Shown here one piece after another: positions 1 to 11,139 of a stretch of DNA of 64,000 nucleotides. The notes beneath the pieces were generated by a model that was not told the DNA's origin, did not search any database, and saw only the letters and a program-made list of their open reading frames with translations. Positions within the stretch are counted from its first letter, which is position 1; every line of letters starts with the position of its first letter. The DNA is from Adiantum capillus-veneris (taxonomy: Eukaryota; Streptophyta; Polypodiopsida; Polypodiales; Pteridaceae). Position numbers and translations under genes: made by a program. The stretch covers positions 104,938,355 to 105,002,354 of the forward strand of contig CM043943.1 in NCBI GenBank assembly GCA_014529385.2. Direction: 5' to 3'.

Positions 1-1270
1 TTTGCATGAGCTTTTCTTGCTAAAAGGGGCCTAGGCACCCATTAGCGATGTCGCTAATGGGTACCCCCTGGTGACATGGCAGGCGAGTTGCCGAGTAGCA
101 CTGAATCCAGCGCCGCTGGTGCTGAAAAGCATCGCGTGGAGGTATCATGCCTTTTTCGTTTTTGTGGCGAGGACGACTGAGCGCCGTAATGGCCAGCACG
201 AGCGAAAACTCCTCTGCCTGCGCTACCATTTCGGCTCAGCTCGGCATGCCCACCTTATCTTCACACACAATGTCCAATTTTTTTATTAAAAAAGGCGGGC
301 AGCCTTTAATAGTGGGTGGTCGGTCTTAGTGGCATGGCTTGGGCAGTCATTGAATTAGGCCCTTGGGCGGCCGGCGCTTTGCAAGGCACCATATTTGGTA
401 CACATTTCGATTGACCAAGGCATCACATTCGGTGATACATGCCGGCCATGCAATGTTTTGCAGCAAGTAAAAGGCTCCATGTTTAATACACATGTCGGCC
501 AAGGCAATGCCAAGCACAACATCTCACTTAAGCAGTCCCTGCCAACAATCTCATCATGAATGTGCTTTCCTTTATCAATGGCTTCAATCACACTGCAAGC
601 TTCCAAAATACCCATATACGCCACTCTGATACAATATCGGGCAAGGCATTGGTAAGCATAACACCTTTGCCCTAACAGCCCGTCGAGCAACCTCATCATG
701 AAATTTGTTGCTTCCACTGCGTTCCAAACCTTGGCTGTTGCTCAAAATTCCAAAATGGCACACCGATCAAGCGGACTGGACTAGTAAATAACCGGCCCCC
801 AGTGAATCTTTGTCGGCCAATATCGTGGCGATCGCGACTATGATCACTGATCTGAAAAGACCGATGCGTTCCACAAAGTGAGCACTTCAGCCTGATGCAT
901 TCATTTCATTTTTGTCCCCTCAACTGCAGTTGCCCAGTCCGGCATGGATCTGCAATCAACTCTAACTTCAAGTTGCCATAACTTCTTATCTGTAGCTCCG
1001 ATTGACGAGCCGTAAAGACAGGCACGTAGTGCCCTTCAAGTACCTCAACTCTGATTAATCAAATCCCAACTATGACCACTTCAAACATACTCACTGTTTA
1101 GCATTACCATGATATCCTTTGGCCCTTAGAGCCCCATCTGGTACACTTTTAGCTTAAAAATTGCTTGTTAGAAAGCCCTTATAACTGCTGAATAATTATG
1201 TAGGATTCAAATACACCTGATTGGCATTCCTTTGCTCATTTTCTTGTCATGGAAGCGGAGCGGCAGGACA
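1..1270 (-). repeat. 3' LTR of TE1 (partial)
   Basis: Matches 7596-8876 with scattered substitutions. Read on the minus strand it begins at 1270 with TGTCCTGCCG, next to a polypurine tract at 1271-1282. About 830 bases of the LTR lie beyond the window start. Confidence 0.92.
37..62. other. Perfect inverted repeat inside the TE1 LTR
   Basis: Two 12-base arms (ACCCATTAGCGA and its exact complement) are separated by two bases. The same structure is unchanged at 7632-7657 in the other LTR, although the surrounding sequence has mutated. Its role is unknown; a 3'-end or regulatory hairpin in the LTR transcript is possible. Confidence 0.8.
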
Positions 1271-1282
1271 TCCACCCCCTCT
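1271..1282 (-). promoter_or_regulatory. Polypurine tract of TE1
   Basis: On the minus strand this reads AGAGGGGGTGGA directly before the TGTCC start of the 3' LTR. This is the expected place for the plus-strand DNA primer of an LTR retrotransposon. Confidence 0.8.
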
Positions 1283-1417
1283 GAACCTGCACAGCCTCCA
1301 GTCTGTGCCAATTGCACTTAATCATCTTCATTAAAATCATCATCAGACATATCACCTGATGTATACATAACATGATCCTCATGAGGCGGATCTGAATGGG
1401 AATCTTCAAGAACAATC

Positions 1418-2014
1418 TCACCTTCTCGCTTCTTGAACAACTTGATCCTTTTTCCTGCAAATAGGCACCTTGAGCATAGTGCCTTCTAGTTCACATAACT
1501 GATATGTCGCATTATCAAAAACATGTTGCACCACATATGGTCCAAACAACCGTTTAACCATTTTCTGCATAGCAGAGTATTGGTTCTCCAAGCTACTGTC
1601 ATAGACAAGTACCCAGTCACCATCTTTGATAGCATGTGGTTGTAGTCTGTGCTTTCCATCAAATGTTACCTTATTCTTCAATCTTGCCTCCTTAAGCTTC
1701 TCTTTAGCCTGTTCAATATCCTCTTGACACCTCTTAAGTTGGCGAATACGTAGAGCAAGTAAATCTTCAGTAGACATACCTTCTTCCCATGGCATTATGG
1801 TCCAAGTCGTAACTGCTTCCTCTGTAGGCATGATGGGTTTTTGCCCATGCATCAATTCAAACGGCATAAATCCTGTAACTGAGCTGTGTGTAGTGCGATC
1901 AGCCCATAAAGCAAATGGCAAGAGTTTAAGCCAATCACCAATATGTCCTTCACACGTCTTTAATCTTAACAAAGGTTGCCCAGAATCCTCTGTGTCCAAC
2001 CCATAGACTTTCAT
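1418..2014 (-). pseudogene. TE1 integrase, C-terminal part
   Basis: The reading frame holds the segment that follows the catalytic glutamate in Ty3/gypsy integrases (LLPFALWADRTTHSSVTG), a K/R/E-rich helical linker, and the GPY/F-type module (RLFGPYVVQHVF). The zinc-binding cysteines and the D, D and E catalytic region that should precede it are absent. The upstream frame jumps from the start of the HHCC domain directly into this tail. It ends about 135 bases before the polypurine tract. It cannot encode an active integrase. Confidence 0.88.
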
Positions 2015-2951
2015 GAAACTCTTTAATCACGTGCTGTTGGGTTGATTTGCCTTCTAGTTCACATAACTGATATGTCCCTCCTGGGCGCTTCGGTTGCTTC
2101 CATAAATGTCCATCTTTCAGGAAATAGCCATAGGCCTTTTTCCCGATCTTCTTGAATTCTTGATCACTCCATCCTTCTTGTCTAGTGAGAGTACTTAGGT
2201 AGCGACCAATCATAAGCCACTCTCCATCATAAAACTCTTCAGAAAAGACTTCAAAAACATGAGCAATATTTCCACAATTGGCATGTAGATAAGAAGACGT
2301 GTAGAACTTCAAGCCAACATCATCACTCATGGTCAGCATCTCTTCTTCATCTTCAAACCTGGCTCTTGATAACATATCTACAACAACAGGGTTATCTCTA
2401 CCTGCAATATGACAAAATTCAGGGTTAAGAGACTTAATATAGGCTATCCATCGTAGCATGGCAATATCCGGAGTAGAGCAGTTTGCAATCATCCCTATCA
2501 GTGGCAAGCAATCTGTCTCTACCACAAGAAAAGCTCCAATAAAGTATTCGTTATCGGTCCTCAGAGCAGTAGCAACACCCCAAAGTTCCCTCTTAACCTG
2601 TGGATATCCTCGTTGACGAGCATTGAGCACCTTGGCTCCAAATCTCACTTTATACCTATGTCCTTCAGCATCATCTTGACCTATAGCCCATCCAATACCT
2701 GTTGGGCTAGTGTCAACTGTTAAAATAACTGGCCTGTCGCATTTATAATCAACTTTCCTCAAGGTCAGAGCCTCAAGAAGCATCTTCTTTAATTTCTTGA
2801 TAGCTTGTGTGTGAACTTCTTCCCAAACAAACCTTTTACTTTTCATAGCAATTGATATAGTACCTTTGCAACATGAGCAAAGTGTGGCATCCAAATACGA
2901 TAGAACACACACACACCCAAGAATCGACGAATCTCTATAACCGAAGAACAT
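1950..2951 (-). pseudogene. TE1 RNase H and start of integrase HHCC domain
   Basis: The frame contains a Ty3-type RNase H: a TVDTSPTGIGWAIGQ first strand, VKRELWGVATAL with the second acidic residue, VVETDCLPL, and an AGRDNPVVVDMLSRA end. It then enters the integrase zinc domain (EFHESLWVGHRG). Just before that the residues TYQLCELEG appear; they are a copy of the same motif in the integrase tail (see findings). The N-terminal 30 residues are out of frame with RT, so a frameshift separates the two. Confidence 0.88.
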
Positions 2952-3556
2952 GTTTCCTTCATCTTTTGGATAGCTTCGACTTTTGCTGGACTTGGCCTTC
3001 TTCCTTCAGAACTGCACATATGTCCCACAATTAAGACCTCCTTAGCACCAAAAGTTGGATTTTGACCTGAAAGTGTTAAGTTAACTTCTTCAAGCCTCGA
3101 TAATATAGCATCACAGTCAGAAATATGTTGAGCAACAAACTGTCGGCACCCCTTCTGGTTTTTTGCTTCATCTTTTGAGCCTTCTTCACAGCCCTTGATT
3201 GGTAGATCATCAATGAAATGCATAGTAACATGTGGGATAAAGTCCCTTAATACCTTATTCATGCCGTTCATCATATGAGCTACTGAATTAGTAGCACCAT
3301 GTGGCAGAGGGCACATCCTTACCAAACCAAGAGGAGTACGCATTGTAGTAAGATCCCTACTCTCCAAAGCTAACTAGAATTGGTCATATCCTGAATAAAG
3401 ATCACCCATGGAGTAAATAGATTTACCTGCAAATGCCTCAACAAATTCATCCACAATTAGGCCAGTACCCACATTGCGGATTGTCACCTTGTTAACTGGT
3501 TGCATATCTTGAAGAACCTTAATGTACCATTTTTCTTCAGAACAGTAAACCATCAA
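2843..3556 (-). pseudogene. TE1 reverse transcriptase, palm and thumb
   Basis: Two overlapping frames cover the RT fingers (QDMQPVNKVTIRN), the palm strand (SIYSMGDLYSGYDQF), a PLPHGATNSVA segment in place of the usual PFGLTNAP, the catalytic HFIDDLPIKG with two aspartates, and the thumb (SPAKVEAIQKMK...IRRFLGVCVFYRIWMPHFA). A stop near 3373 breaks the frame. The order and spacing match Ty3/gypsy RT. Confidence 0.9.
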
Positions 3557-3561
3557 TTAGA

Positions 3562-4299
3562 CTATGGTGCACATGACGGCTCCAAAATTCCCACTTGAAT
3601 CCTTTCATTAAGCAAATTGATAAGCTTTGGCAAGTGAGCTTTAGGAACTGGAATAGGACGCAAGCTCCATGGCATGTGTGGAACAATGAAAATAACCATT
3701 GGTGAAACAACACTTGGATCCACACACCCAATCTCACTTGGCTCAAAAGCGAAAGCTTTACCATGTTTCTTGAGCATACCTTGAAAACATTTGATCTCCT
3801 CTTCATTGAGGAAACCGTCTTCTCCAACCTTCAGTTGCTGCAATGTCTCCTTAGTAAACTTATGCCCTATGTTCTTTGGATCCTTGAGTATAGGCTTTCG
3901 AGAAGCCTCCTTCATCATCCCATCACTTCCTTCTGGCAGCGGCGTAGCCACTGGCCTCACTTTCTTTGCAACAGTCTTGTATTTTATCTCTACCTGTGCT
4001 TCAACAATTTCACCTGAATCATCTTCAATATGCATAAGTGCTTCATATATACTTAACTCATCATACATGTCCATTGAATGGACCTTAACCACTTCAGTTC
4101 CGCTTTGTAACCTGTTCTGCCTGATCTCCTCAAGCTCTGACATACTATCTACATAAGATACCTCTTCAAAGATTCTTGAAATCACATCATCTGATTCAAG
4201 CACATCACAACCCTGCAATTCACTTTGGATACGTAAAACATATTGTTTTTTCCCACTTTGGCAAATCATTAAATTTTCTGAAAGATACTGAACCTTCAA
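3562..4299 (-). pseudogene. TE1 protease-RT linker and RT N-terminus
   Basis: About 245 residues precede the RT palm. The first two thirds are an acidic linker with no recognised fold. The last third is the RT entry region (KPILKDPKNIGHKFTKE, and SLRPIPVPKAHLPKLINLL). It ends in a stop followed by the frame that continues the RT, so it is part of the same polyprotein. Confidence 0.75.
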
Positions 4300-4377
4300 A
4301 TGTTAACCCCAAAAACCCCGAAGAGAAAGCTTCTCTTTGTGAGAACTTCTCCTCACTTATACCACCATAGTCCCGCT

Positions 4378-5040
4378 TTATAATGGCACTGTGAGAAAAT
4401 CCTGTGCAAACCTGTGTCTTCTAAACTCCTTGCATATCTTTGGCATTGGATGATCACGTAGACTATCCTTGTTCCTGGCATCGTCAACACATATAGTCAA
4501 GAATTGTATTGTTTTCTTACCATCTCGGCTTTGAACCCTGGCATAGGCCGAGCCATCATCCAACACTTTGGTTTCTATTCGCACAGCCGTAATGTGGGGT
4601 TGCCCCAAAATTAATGGATAAGAGGAATGTTCCTGTATAAAGAAATTTTTCTCATCACAGACATCCCCTACAGTTACCTTAACGTTGGCACATGCACCAT
4701 AGAGGTCACCTCGAATCATATTGGCAGCTCGAATCCGCCAACCATGGTCCACATCAATAGGCCATTTCCCCTTTTTGTGCAAGATCTTAGCCATCAAATT
4801 GATCTCCAATCCATGATCTATGAGTGCTAAGGCTGGTTCTTCAATGTCGCCAAGCTTCATAACAGTTTCGGTTGTTGCTCTTGCCCAATGAGTCCTTAAA
4901 AAGTGACTCCTTGGTATACTTTCATTGTCTTCATTTTCATTGAAATGAACATGTCTTACCTCTGGTACAATTGGATTTGACACCACCACAGACCTCGACT
5001 CTTCCTTCTTCATGATATGCCAAATACTCTTCATAGTCAT
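4378..5040 (-). pseudogene. TE1 retropepsin-like protease with D-H-G active site
   Basis: The frame has the retropepsin pattern ALALIDHGLEINLM, then a conserved WPIDVDHGWRIRAAN block and the second core LILGQPHITAVR. The active-site triplet is D-H-G rather than D-T/S-G. I recall DHG as usual for this retrotransposon family, so it is probably a lineage trait rather than damage. It lies between gag and RT, as expected for Ty3/gypsy. Confidence 0.82.
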
Positions 5041-5205
5041 CTAAAATTGATTTAATGTGGCAAACCGTAACTGACTCCGGCTCTTGTTCACTTGGTATCT
5101 TCCGCTTTCTTTTGATGATATCAATTATCTCCTCATGAAACTAACGTTTGGCAATGCCCAAAATATCACCCAATGTGAGCTCCACTTTGCTATTCAAAAT
5201 GCACT

Positions 5206-6718
5206 CTAAACTTTCTTTAAATCTGTAGCTAATTTAAGCTTATATGAGGGCCCTCTGGGTTTACCTTTCTTTTTGTCTTTAGATGCTTCCTCCATCACCA
5301 CTTCAGGAGCGGTCTTAGAAGTAGGACCTTCTTCTTGCTTGCTGTTGAATCTCGTTGTCCTTTTCGATGTCCCAGGAACTTCTTCATCTCTTTTTCGCTT
5401 TTCCTCCACCATAGCTTCATTAGCTTGAAACTTCGCAATGAATGCATACACTGAGAGGGAATCCACTGGATTGGTCCACCCTGTGGTTTCTCGAATTGAA
5501 TTCCCTACTTGTCACAGCTTCCCATAAGTTACCTTCTCTGTTTCTGCTGTCTTCAAAGCATAAGGCCACAATTGACCCTTGATACCTGCACCATCATCAT
5601 CACCCTTCCCGTAGACTTGCATCCCATATGTAGCTGCTTCCGCAAGAGCAACATTATGCTGGATCTCTTCAACTATCTTTTTCATGCCGCCCCTACCAAA
5701 GTTCAGGCGGAGCATCTCACCTGTTGCCCTAAGATGTATCTTCTTGTCCTTCCATAACACCACGTTCCTTTTATAAGCTTCGTCAAATTCATCACATTCT
5801 TTAACGTACTTGTGGTCTTTACTGTCACACCACATGCATCGGTCCCAGCCTTTGCGTAGTGGTTGTTGTCTAGACTCAGATGTAGACCCCTTTGCAGCTA
5901 GTCCTTCAAATTTAACAGCTTTAAATTCAAATTTAATTCAGCTTTGACCAATTCGTCAAGAAATGGCTCCTCCACTCTGGGTATTGCCGAGGTTTTTTTC
6001 TCTTTAGGTTCCTCTTCCACAACATCCATGATGTCAGCCATGATCAGAGCAGCCACGATCAGCTTATCGACTCTCATCTGTCGTTTCATGATCATGTTGA
6101 CTGCTTCAATGACTACCTTCCAGTCGGATGTTAAGCCCAATTCTCATGTTGAATCCTCCAGCACAACTGCACTAGACTCTTCTGAAGTCGTGGATCAGCA
6201 GCGTGAATGAATAGTTCAACCTTTTGATCCCTCATTGAATGTTGCTTTGTCGAGGACAGTTGCTCGAATTTCTTCTCAAACTCTCGTAATAACTCTCATG
6301 CAGATTGATTTTTGTTCTTCTTCTACACCCACTTCATAAAGATTTGCTTGGTTACTCTTTGCGAATCCTCAAGGAAGTATTCCTCCTGAAGCGCCTTCTT
6401 GAAATCCTGCCCATTCGAGCCTTGAATCGCCTGAATTTCTTTAATTCGACTTCTAAGTTTTGGCTCCACAATTAAATGGAACCCTTCCATTGCATTTTGA
6501 TCATCAATTCCATTCTCTTCCATTGCCTGCTCGTAGATATTGCAAAACTTTCTCATATCCTGACCTTCAAATCGACGCAATTTCTCAGTAACCGTGTGCC
6601 GAGATTTACGGATCCTCTCTTGCAAATTGTAATGCTATTGGGCAGCCTAATGTTGTTGCATGTAAGCAGCAAACTACTGCATCATTTGCTGCATGGAAGC
6701 CTCTTGCGGTGTCGACAT
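5206..6718 (-). pseudogene. TE1 gag
   Basis: The likely start is the ATG at 6718 (MSTPQEASMQQMMQ), about 35 bases inside the primer-binding site; stops follow within 25 codons. Downstream frames at 6323-6625, 5898-6140 and 5512-5835 contain the capsid-like segment (LRRFEGQDMRKFCNIYEQ, FKKALQEEYFLEDSQRVTKQ) and a CX2CX4HX5C zinc-knuckle variant (CMWCDSKDHKYVKEC). A lysine-rich tail occupies 5206-5466. Several stops and frameshifts make it non-functional. Confidence 0.82.
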
Positions 6719-6750
6719 CTTCTTCCACCACACTGCTCACCCCGGCTCGT

Positions 6751-6768
6751 TTCACGTCGGGTTCACCA
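6751..6768 (-). promoter_or_regulatory. Primer-binding site of TE1, tRNA-Trp type
   Basis: On the plus strand this reads ttcacgtcgggttcacca, which I recognise as the 3' end of plant tRNA-Trp including CCA. On the minus strand it is therefore complementary to that tRNA. It sits four bases from the inner end of the 5' LTR, the correct place for a minus-strand DNA primer site. The tRNA identity is from memory and should be checked by alignment. Confidence 0.78.
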
Positions 6769-6772
6769 AGAA

Positions 6773-8876
6773 TGTCGGGGGATAAGTATGCGAAAGGTGA
6801 GCCGGGAAGGCACCGGGCCCCTGCCTGTGAGAGGTGCGGGGAAAAGAGGTGCAACAAACACAATTAGCAGAAACAGAGCTCAAAACAAACAGTATGCTTT
6901 AGACCAAAGAACCAACAGTATCCATGATTAATCAATCGTTAATGGAGATTTTTATTATCTTCACAAAGGTTAACCTGTCACAATCCAGGTGTTAAACAAG
7001 ACGATCACTAGGAACTACCTTGGACTGACTTCTACCTTCAATTCCAACGGCCTTGGGTGGTCTGATTCGATTTAAGGATGCTGGTTAATTCCGGATTAAA
7101 CGGCTTGGGTGGCTTAGATAGCTTAGGTTTGGCTTAATGAGATTAAGGTCTAAGCTTGGCTTAAGGGTTTAGAGATTAGGCCTACCGGAGAGAAGAGGTT
7201 GAATCCCCAAAGAGAGAGCTTTGGCTTGGATTAAGGAGATACAGATTAGGGGCTTAGCTTAATTAAGGGAGAGATTAGGCTATGAGTTAGGAGCTTGAGA
7301 TAGGTTTGAAAGCTTGGATTGTCAAGCTTATGAAGCTTAGCATGGTTATGGCTAAAGAAATCGATGAAAGAGCTTACGATCATGAGGTTTTGAAGTAAAT
7401 CTTGGCTAATGATTGCTTAAGCTTGACTAACGAGGACGTGGTTAGGCTTTGAAAGCTTTAGATTAACGCTAATGAGTATTTAAAGCTTTGGCTTAGCTTC
7501 CCTCTGAAGAGAGAGCGCTCTCCACATGAATAAGGTGAGCCCCAAAAAAAATCATACAAGTGTCCCAAGGAGAGCCCCCCCTTTTCTTTTATACCTTTGC
7601 ATGAGCTTTTCTTGTTAAAAGGGGCCTAGGCACCCATTAGCGATGTCGCTAATGGGTACCCCCCTGGTGACGGGGCAGGCGAGTTGCTGAGTAGCACTGA
7701 ATCCAGCGCCGCTGGTGCCAAAAATCATCACGTGGAGGTATCATGCCTTTTTTGTTTCTATGGCGAGGGCGACTGAGCACCGTAATGGCCAGTGCGAGTG
7801 AAAACTCCTCTGTCTGCACTGTCGTTTTGGCTCAGCTCGCCATGCCCACCTTCTCTTCACACACAATGTCCAATTTTTTTATTAAAAGCAGCGGGTGGCC
7901 TTTAATAGTGGGCGGCCGGTCTTAGTGGCATGGCTTGGGCGGTCATTGAATTAGGCCCTTGGGCGGTCCGTGCTTTGCAAGGCACCATATTTGGTACACA
8001 TTTTGGCCGAGCAAGGCATCACATTCAGGCATACATGCCGGCCATGCAATGTTTTGCAACAAGTAGAAGGCTCCATGTTTAATACACATGTTGGCCAAGG
8101 CAATGCCAAGCACAACATCTCACTTAAGCAGTCCCTACCAACAATCTCATCATGAATGTGCTTTCCTTTATCAATGGCTTCAATCACACTGCAAGCTTCC
8201 AAAATACCCATATACGCCACTCTGATACAATATCGGGCAAGGCATTGGTAAGCCTAACACCTTTGCCCTAGTAGCCCCATCGAGCAACCTCATCATGAAA
8301 TTTGTGGCTTCCACTGCGTTCCAAACCCTGGCTGCTTCTCAAAATTCCAAAATGGCACACCGATCAAGCGGACTGGAGTGGTAAAAAACCGGCCCCTGGT
8401 GAATCTTTGTCGGCCAATATCGTGGCGACCGGGACTGTGATCTCACTGATCTGAAAAGACCGATGCGATCCACAAAGTGAGCACTTTAGCCTGACGCATT
8501 CATTTTATTTTTGTCCCCTCGAGGAACTGCAGTTACCTAGTCCGGCAATATGGATCAGCAATCAACTCTAACTTCAAGCTGCCATAACTTCTTATTTGTA
8601 GCTCCGATTGACAAGCCGTAAAGACAGGCACGTAGAGTCCTTCAAGTACCTCAACTCTGATTAATCAAATCCCAGCTATGACCACTTCAAGCATACTCAC
8701 TGTTTAGCATTAGCAAGACATCCTTTGGCCCTTAGAGCCCCATTTGGTACACTTTTAGCTTAAAAATTGCTTGTTAGCAAGCCCTTATAACTGCTGAATA
8801 ATTATGTAGGATTCAAATACACTTGATTGGCATTCCTTTGCTCATTTTCTTGTCATGGAAGTGGAGCGGCACGACA
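6773..8876 (-). repeat. 5' LTR of TE1 (complete)
   Basis: The 2104-base LTR is defined by TG at 6773 next to the primer site and CA at 8876, where similarity to the left LTR stops. Its plus-strand ends are TGTCG and CGACA, a perfect short inverted terminal repeat. Bases 8877-8881 (ccatg) would be one copy of the target duplication; its partner lies outside the window. ORFs inside the LTR are not genes. Confidence 0.88.
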
Positions 8877-9121
8877 CCATGAGTTGCTACGGCTAAAGAA
8901 ACCATGGCCTCTAGTCATAAAATGTCATCTTTTAGTGAAAAATATCAATGCTTTCTTCCTATATATGAGGCACATATTGTTTAATGGTGTATTTTAACAT
9001 CATTGGTACTTGCAATGAAATCAAACATAGATCGTGGAGTTGCTTATCTTTGCAAGTGTTCTAGGTATCATGTTGAATTGAAGGAAGTGTTGCAAAATTG
9101 AGGGTGTGACCCATAAGCATG

Positions 9122-9215
<94 letters not shown>
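9122..9215. repeat. (CT)n microsatellite
   Basis: About 47 uninterrupted CT dinucleotides. Ser-Leu or Arg-Glu repeat ORFs across it are artefacts of the repeat. Confidence 0.97.
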
Positions 9216-9217
<2 letters not shown>

Positions 9218-10519
9218 CAAATCCAAATTGCTAAAGCATGCACTTCTTTCAGAGAGGAGAATGTACTCAAACAACTTGGCCTTGCAATGTATAATCTATT
9301 ACTGCATTTTTGGCAGAAAAAATCTAGCACAACTTATTTACAATAGAGGACTGGATTAACTCTTCTAGTGACGTGCACAAACACAGCTTTGGAACTTGAC
9401 ATAGGTAAAAAAATGTATGTCAGCTCTATAGCCCTTGGAATACAATTGACATGGATGTAGTGCAGACATGGAGCGTCCCGCTTGCATCTAGTGACACCAT
9501 GAACCATCTCACATGAACTATTTGTCTGCGCACATGAATCCAATTGGTGGAGAATGCCAAGAGCTCATGTCTTGATGGAAGCATTGGTGCAAGCTGTAGG
9601 AAGAAGCAGAATGCTCCACGTCAAGTGTTGGCACCCTAGACTGACTCGGAACCTTTCTCCTCTCTTCCTACCTACTAAATGTCATGGCATTCATGTGAAC
9701 ATGATGAACGAGGAGCCTCCATCATGATAAGATTGCTAACTCATTTGATGCCATGTGTGTAGGGGCATCGCGGGTCCAACTAGTTGAACACCTTACTGAA
9801 CAGTGCCATGTGTACAACATAGGAGTCTATAGCAAAGGAATTGTTGCCATGCCACCCAAAGAATTTGGTTTCTACATAGCTACTGTTTTCACCCTCAAAA
9901 GTGCTTTTCATCCCACTTAGCTTTTTGGCTAGCTTGGTATTCATAATACTCCACAATAGATGCTTCTGCCAAAGCTACCGAAGTGGTTGCTTGTGCATGC
10001 AATCTCACATGCAGTATAGTGGGTATAGGCTTCAATTATTCATAAGCAAATGAAGCTAACATCCATATATCTAGATAATGCCAATGCACTTAGCCAATGC
10101 TCCTTAGGTATGTTTTGCACAAAGAGGCTAGTAGAGTTTTCTTACATCACTCTCCTTGTTGTACAATGGTAATGCTGCCTTGGTTAGGCTAACCCTGGCA
10201 AAATTGGCAAAATTAGCTCTCAAAGGTAGTGTTTTTGACAAAAGAGACGAAGCTAAGCTACCAGTAGTGTTTTAGTTCAAGAAAAATGAAATTGTTGAGT
10301 GTAGCTTAACTCGGCATCCCTTTGCGTGCAAAAAATCTCTTAATTCACTTGAGGATGGAGGGGGCAATAGAAGCTCTAGTGGTGTCCTTTGTGGGCACCG
10401 TCCTCTGCCATGGTTAACATCAGATGCAAATAGAAGAAAGGGGAAGAGTGTGAGGCATGATGGTAGGTAAGCAAGGCCTAGAAGCCCTGCAGTCTCTTCC
10501 TCCTCATCTCTCTCTCTCT

Positions 10520-10542
10520 ATGTGTGTGTGTGTGTGTGTGTG
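10520..10542. repeat. (GT)n microsatellite next to a CT tract
   Basis: A short CT run followed by about ten GT repeats. Confidence 0.9.
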
Positions 10543-10699
10543 GCTAGCACTCTCTATTGAATGAATACGTGGACCTGAAAGGGTGGTGGTAATGCGTATG
10601 CTAGTTTCCACCCAACCATGCTATCTTATAGCCTCCCCCTAGCATACACATTGTCCGGCCGTGCCGTGGTCTTGCCCGTAGGACCCTTGTCCTTACATT

Positions 10700-10748
<49 letters not shown>
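10700..10748. repeat. Homopolymer C tract (about 48 bases)
   Basis: It lies at the end of the TE2 polyprotein, where minus-strand coding reads SPEGGG. This is also where the G-rich polypurine tract should be. It looks like an expanded, or mis-assembled, polypurine tract. Confidence 0.9.
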
Positions 10749-10750
<2 letters not shown>

Positions 10751-10960
10751 TGGGGAATCGTTTTCTTCCTCGAAAATGAATGTAGGAAAACGTTTCTTAA
10801 GTGAAGAGACATTCTCCCATGTAGAACCTTCTTCAGGGCTATCTAGCCATTTTACCAACACCTGTCGTCTGACATGATGTCTGGTGTGAACCTCATGAGA
10901 ATCCAAAATCTTTTTGGGCTCATGAGGGATGCTTGGAGGTTTGATAAGGTCAACTAACAC
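10749..10960 (-). pseudogene. TE2 chromodomain
   Basis: The frame reads PKKILDSHEVHTRHHVRRQVLVKWLDSPEEGSTWENVSSLKKRFPTF, the pattern of chromovirus integrase chromodomains: the KILD start, the aromatic LVKW strand, the TWE turn and the L..FP helix. One of the usual cage aromatics near the start is not obvious. In chromoviruses this domain directs integration towards marked chromatin. Confidence 0.85.
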
Positions 10961-11139
10961 ACCTTTGTCAATGACATTATCATTCTATCCTAGTTGTTTT
11001 CGTAAACAGTTAACATGAAATACTGGATGAACTCGTGAGTGCTTTGGAAGAGCTAGCGTATAGGCCACTTGACCTTGACATTTGAGAATGGTAAACGGTC
11101 CATAATAGCGTGGTGAAAGATTAGCAACTTTTCCCGTCT

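Larger units (their letters stand above)
1..8876 (-). mobile_element. TE1: Ty3/gypsy LTR retrotransposon, degenerate, left LTR cut by window edge
   Basis: Positions 1-1270 and 7596-8876 are two copies of one sequence in the same orientation, so they are LTRs. Between them gag, protease, RT, RNase H and integrase remnants read on the minus strand in the order 6718 to 1418. The right copy is the complete 5' LTR, bounded by TGTCG and CGACA on the plus strand. A primer-binding site lies just inside it and a purine-rich tract abuts the other LTR. All coding parts carry stops or frameshifts, and the integrase core is missing. Visible LTR differences are roughly 5-7% by eye in the stretch compared, which suggests an old insertion. 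Confidence 0.93.
8877..10695. other. Stretch without recognisable genes; probable TE2 3' LTR at its right end
   Basis: No coding region is supported. At 10695 the minus strand reads TGTAAGGACAAGG immediately after the end of the TE2 polyprotein and a G-rich tract, which fits the first bases of a chromovirus 3' LTR running leftwards. I cannot place its other end because no second copy is in the window. A long CT microsatellite and a short GT tract lie within. Confidence 0.5.

Noticed and set aside
6606..6863. ORF spanning the TE1 primer site and LTR edge
   Set aside because: It crosses the LTR boundary and conflicts with the gag start at 6718.
9068..9346. ORFs of alternating Ser-Leu or Arg-Glu
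   Set aside because: They are translations of a CT/GA microsatellite. The same applies to ORFs at 15052-15476, 23037-23641, 24852-25085 and 30377-30669.
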